A stretch of DNA of 64,000 bases from NCBI GenBank assembly GCA_023014365.1, contig JAEBUN010000037.1:248001-312000 (forward strand), given 5' to 3'. This DNA comes from Lepiota brunneoincarnata. Its lineage: Eukaryota; Basidiomycota; Agaricomycetes; Agaricales; Agaricaceae. Positions within the stretch are counted from its first letter, which is position 1. Every line of letters begins with the position of its first letter. Below are positions 60,386 to 64,000 of the stretch, in pieces. A program made the translations under genes and the position numbers. The notes beneath the pieces were generated by a model, which saw only the letters and a list, made by a program, of their open reading frames with translations, ran no database searches and was not told where the DNA came from.

Positions 60386-60825
60386 CACAGGGTACTAAAT
60401 ACTCCAACAGTTACGAGCTGGGGAGATTTGGGCAGCAACTCCACCATATCATGTTCCAGAACCTCGCCATTCTGCTCTCTGACAAAGTGATGACTTTCGA
60501 AGCTCCATTCATAGTTTGCGATGACCCAGTTACCTAGACCTCATACGTATTGACGAAGACAGAGGTGGTCCCTTATTCCATCAACAACAAATAGAATTGT
60601 CGTGAGGTCGCATGCGGTTCGGAAAGGGACTTTGGGGTGATTTGGGTAGGCCATGGATGTGAGAAGTTCCGGTAAGTTCGCTCGAAACGATTTCTGGCGA
60701 CCTGAGGAGAAAAATTTGAAGGACTCGGCCCAGCGCGTGCTCTCTGCTGCTACTTCAGCATAACAGGGATTGTCGGTGCGAGGAAATGGCCAGTCGTAAT
60801 GAATATCGGGGAGGTAGAGAGACAT
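60385..60825 (-). pseudogene. fungal sesquiterpene-synthase-like remnant, copy 2
   Basis: Terpene synthases of this fungal class cyclise farnesyl diphosphate. The ATG at 60825 opens MSLYLPDIHYDWPFPRTDNP, followed by AEVAAESTRWAESFKFFS, ELLTSMAYPNHPK, FRTACDLTTILFVVDGIRD (the place of the D(D/E)xxD metal motif, here D-G-x-x-D). Within about 40 bp it jumps to NWVIANYEWSFESHHF and VELLPKSPQLVTVGV, which belong to the C-terminus. Some 150-200 residues including the NSE/DTE motif are missing, so it cannot be active. The reading frame up to 60541 is otherwise open. It lies next to a P450 and cupin copies, a typical terpene-locus setting. Confidence 0.75.
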
Positions 60826-61789
60826 GATTCGCACACTGCAGGGGCTACTGTTCACTATAAATCTCTGGATTAACTGAAACAGTTCGTGCAATATGCACCA
60901 TCAGGTAGGAATGTTGGCAGATCATATGGGTTTTGTGTCCGCCCACCCCCTAAGATTCTCTATACCCAAGGGTATTGCCTATATATAACTAGATCTAGGA
61001 AATAGCCGGTTGTGTCTGATGTGGAAGGGCTTGACACGGAAAATATGTGTCCAGATAATGCAGTTCTATGCCCGTAGCGTTCAATCAAATTTGATGCCAA
61101 TATTATGGGAACAAAACAGGGCAGAACATTGTATGGTATCCCAAACGGATTCGCGCAACATCTCTGGCTACTAACGGAGCAGTGAGTCCTCCGCTCTGAT
61201 AATAACTCTATGTCCGCAGATATGTCGGGCCGCGTTATTTCCGCCTGTATCTGCTATCCGGATCTCTGAACACTGGTGGAGCTGTCATAAATGTTACAAA
61301 ATGACATATACGTGCATGCACTTAGCATAATCCCTATACAAGGCTATTTGCGTGTGAGTTCGATTTCTTGCCTGCCATGGAGTGCACTAGCAGTCGGCGA
61401 TCTGCCAATGTGACCATGGGTTCGATGTTAGACCGTTCCAGCCTCTTTGCTAGTCATCATTTCGATCAGGAATCCCAATCAACAAACCGTGTATCAGATC
61501 TCGTCCATGAGGTCTATTTCTTACTCAGGATTTAAGCCCAGCCCGTTTATCCATCAACACTACTGGTAATCTGTTCCGTGAGCGTCAGGGGTAATGAGAC
61601 CATTTATGGCAAGAACTCACTTCGGCATGAACGAAGCTTGTGCAATGTCCGCCCAAACCACCATCCGTTTTGTGTAATACATTATTCTTCCCACGTCATG
61701 TCCTCATTCAGTTCGACCGTGGTCAAAAGAACTCGAGTGACGCGTGGAAGAGACCGAGTTCGTGATCCCCTATCTCACTTCGAACGATC
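60826..61789. other. intergenic; left part is duplicated from 59300-59500
   Basis: 60826-61080 repeats 59300-59500 (ACTAGATCTAGGAAATAGCCGG versus ACCAGATCTAGGAAATGGCCGG in direct comparison). The rest, up to the P450 start, shows no gene. Confidence 0.5.
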
Positions 61790-64000
61790 ATGTACCAGGT
61801 TATATCTTACCTTCTATTGCCGGTGTTGGCTCTTCAACTATGGCTCACCAAAGTGGAATCACCGCTAGCGGTCTACGTGCGCTATGCACTCTACCTTGCG
61901 ATCTCCTGCCGCGTTACCTTCCCAATCATCAGAGCCCTCTATCTTTGGAACTTTGTCATGTTGAAAGGCCTTGCAGGTCCGGAGTCTCCAAGTCTCCTCT
62001 TTGGACATATGGCTATGTTTTACCTCAGTGAATGTGATTCCTTGTACTCTGAGTGGGAGAAACGGTGAGCTTGGGTATTATCTGAACTTACAGTCCCTCA
62101 ACGCTACTACAACAACAGATTTGGCCTCGTGTATCGTATCCGAGGCTCGTTCAATGTTGGTCTTCGCCTTCCCGCCGTATACAATCGAACAATGCTGATT
62201 GAATCCACTACAGGAACCTGTGCTTGTCCTTACAGACCCCAAGGGAATCTCATACGTTCTCAACAATGACACCAAGTTTCCTCGTTCAGAAGCATCGAGG
62301 CAGGCGCTGCAGGCAGCGGTGGGTAGGAGCCAAGACGCCCTCGCATGAATCGAACTGAGAGTGTAACCCAGTTTTCTGGAGGTTTGTTTGTGGTCAATGG
62401 TGAGTATGCCGCCGCCGTCCGGATGTCTCGTCCAGGGAAAAAAAAAACTAACACAGCATCAGGCGAGGAACATAGGCGGCAACGAAAGCCTGTTAACAGT
62501 GCCTTTACGTAAGCATGGATAGTATTTGTCATGCGGGCATGGGAATTCACCATCACCAGAGGTAGTGCTGTACAGGAACTTTCGGGCACCCTATTTGATC
62601 TGGGAAATCAGGTGAGAAACTCGAAATATTCTTCTGGGTTCAGCCATCTCATGTTATATTGAGGTCCGAGAACTCTGGCAAGTCGAACTGCAGGCGCTTC
62701 CCTCCCAGTGCGGCATATTCGACGTGTCGAAACGCATTCAAGTCCTTACGTATGAGCTCGTTCCTTGTATTATGACTGTTCTTTTTCTGGTGACACGAAA
62801 TATAGAACGGACGCCGTCTCGCGGACTGGGTTTGCTTACAGCATAGCCGATTCTTCTGGACCGATACCCGACCTGCTTGATAGGCTGAGAGGACTCGAAG
62901 ATAATCATTTCACTGTGCTCCTTCAGCTCATCTTCGAAAAGTTTCCGTTCCTGATTAATCTCCCGAATCCTGTGACAAAAAAATGGAAGAGATTGAGGGC
63001 CGAGCTCGGAAAGATAGCCGATGAAGTGTGGGAGAAAGGTGTGGTCAATAAGGGATTTCATTCAAAGCTTTTAGATGGGATTGGTGAGATGACAGTATTT
63101 TCATCTTTTGATCGCTGTTGACGAGATCTCAAGGGCGGCAACAACGTGACTTGGCTGTAGCTCATGTAAGACTGCCTTTTCGCTGATGTCCTGGTGTGTT
63201 CTTAACATGAGCCTCAGATTGTGGCGTTACTATACGCCGGAAGTGAAACTACAGCAAATATTATCACCGTAAGCTTAAACAGCTTTAATTTCCCGTCCGC
63301 TGATTATGTTCCACCAGGAAACGCTCCATAAACTGGCATCACACCCAAAGATTCAAGAAAGGCTCCGTGAGGAACTGTCCAGCTTCCGCGAGAAGAACGG
63401 GGGTACCATCGGATATGGAGACCTCATGAATGCATCCGCACTACCGTATTTGGACGCAGTTATGAAAGAGGCACTCAGAGTTTCAGCCAGTGTTCCACAA
63501 ATCAGTCGACAAGTGAGAATATTGGCTGAATTCTACGTTCGCGGCTTGTGGTCACTGATCTGACCTCACCACAGGCACTCGAAGAAGATGTCATCCCTCT
63601 CGAGTATCCTATTACAATAGATGGAAAAACTATCACCGAAATCCGTGTTCATCCCGGACAGACTATCCACATGCCAACAAGGGATGGTGTCAATACCTCG
63701 CCAAGGTTGTGGGGGCCTACCGCGAAGCAATTCATTCCAGAGCGTTGGCTCGACTCTCCTCTGCCAGAGGAAGTCATGAATATTCGAATTCCAGGTCATA
63801 TACTCTCTTTCGGGGATGGGTGAGCAAACTTGAAATTTTGAATGGGATTAATTTCGTCGTTGACCTTTTTTCCAGGCCCAAGATATGTGTTGGTCGCATG
63901 TTCGGTGAGCAATATTAGCTACGACGGATTTTTTCAGTGCTAATTTTGGCGCTTTATCAATAATCAGCATTCGCAGAGTTCAAGGTGAAGTATTTTTCTT
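61790..64000 (+). CDS. cytochrome P450, 3' end beyond window
   Basis: P450 monooxygenases oxidise small molecules at the ER membrane with a reductase partner. The ATG at 61790 (MYQVISYLLLPVLALQLW) gives an N-terminal membrane anchor, then PESPSLLFGH and, after an intron, FGLVYRIRGSF. Later exons carry VLVLTDPKGISYVL, FSGGLFVVNGEEHRRQRK (C-helix), the I-helix ALLYAGSETTANI (A/G-G-x-E-T type), the K-helix MKEALRVS (ExxR), IPERWLD (PERF) and the heme loop SFGDG joined by an intron to PKICVGRMFA (axial Cys codon about 63886). Introns are short. All key residues are present. The last visible exon starts about 63968, so the C-terminus is outside. Next to terpene synthase remnants it may have been a terpene-tailoring enzyme (inference). 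Confidence 0.9.

Noticed and set aside
1..64000. tRNA, rRNA genes or CRISPR arrays
   Set aside because: No cloverleaf-like sequence, rRNA core sequence or regularly spaced repeat was seen by eye; a covariance search was not possible.

Overview
The window looks like nuclear DNA of an Agaricomycete (mushroom-class basidiomycete). Genes are broken by many short introns (about 45-65 nt, GT-AG). The gene families point the same way: DUF6533-type membrane proteins, TPR-CHAT proteins, giant sacsin-like ATPases, a fungal sesquiterpene-synthase-like gene, a P450, and a Ty3/gypsy element with basidiomycete-type features. A Rhizoctonia/Ceratobasidiaceae-like genome is my best guess, but that is inference.

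Layout, left to right. 1-1282 holds a DUF6533-type membrane protein gene (minus strand, running off the left edge). 1.86-4.2 kb is a divergent housekeeping pair: a Maf-type nucleotide pyrophosphatase (minus) and the checkpoint clamp subunit HUS1 (plus), 82 bp apart. About 5.9-13.8 kb is a large diverged direct duplication; each unit carries a broken DUF6533 gene, and the second unit also holds a solo LTR with a clean 4-bp target duplication. 14.7-17.2 kb is a secreted GH3 beta-xylosidase-like gene, followed by a TPR-CHAT remnant (17.6-18.4 kb). 19.0-20.1 kb is a proline-rich hypothetical gene, divergent from TOM70 (20.3-22.5 kb).

22.9-48.6 kb is dominated by two tandem paralogous giant genes (minus, about 8.4 kb each, about 2,500 aa). 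Each encodes two Hsp90-like (GHKL, sacsin-type) ATPase modules and a C-terminal BTB domain. Between them sits a young full-length Ty3/gypsy retrotransposon (32213-39856) with nearly identical LTRs, a GGGTTTT -1 frameshift site between gag-protease and pol, and three in-frame TGA stops that all look like CGA-to-TGA changes.

After a 2.6-kb gene-poor stretch come MRM2 (mitochondrial rRNA 2'-O-methyltransferase, minus), a multi-frameshifted TPR-CHAT protease-like gene (plus), and a reverse-oriented solo LTR of the same family. The right end (57.9-64 kb) looks like a decaying sesquiterpene-type locus: a cupin gene, a second cupin remnant, two terpene synthase remnants arranged as a degenerate duplication, a small basic protein gene, and a cytochrome P450 that runs off the right edge.

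Many coding regions, including the conserved MRM2, carry single-base frame breaks that are mostly insertions and often sit near short homopolymers. Residual consensus errors are therefore a serious alternative to pseudogenisation for several genes, and the pseudogene calls should be read with that in mind.
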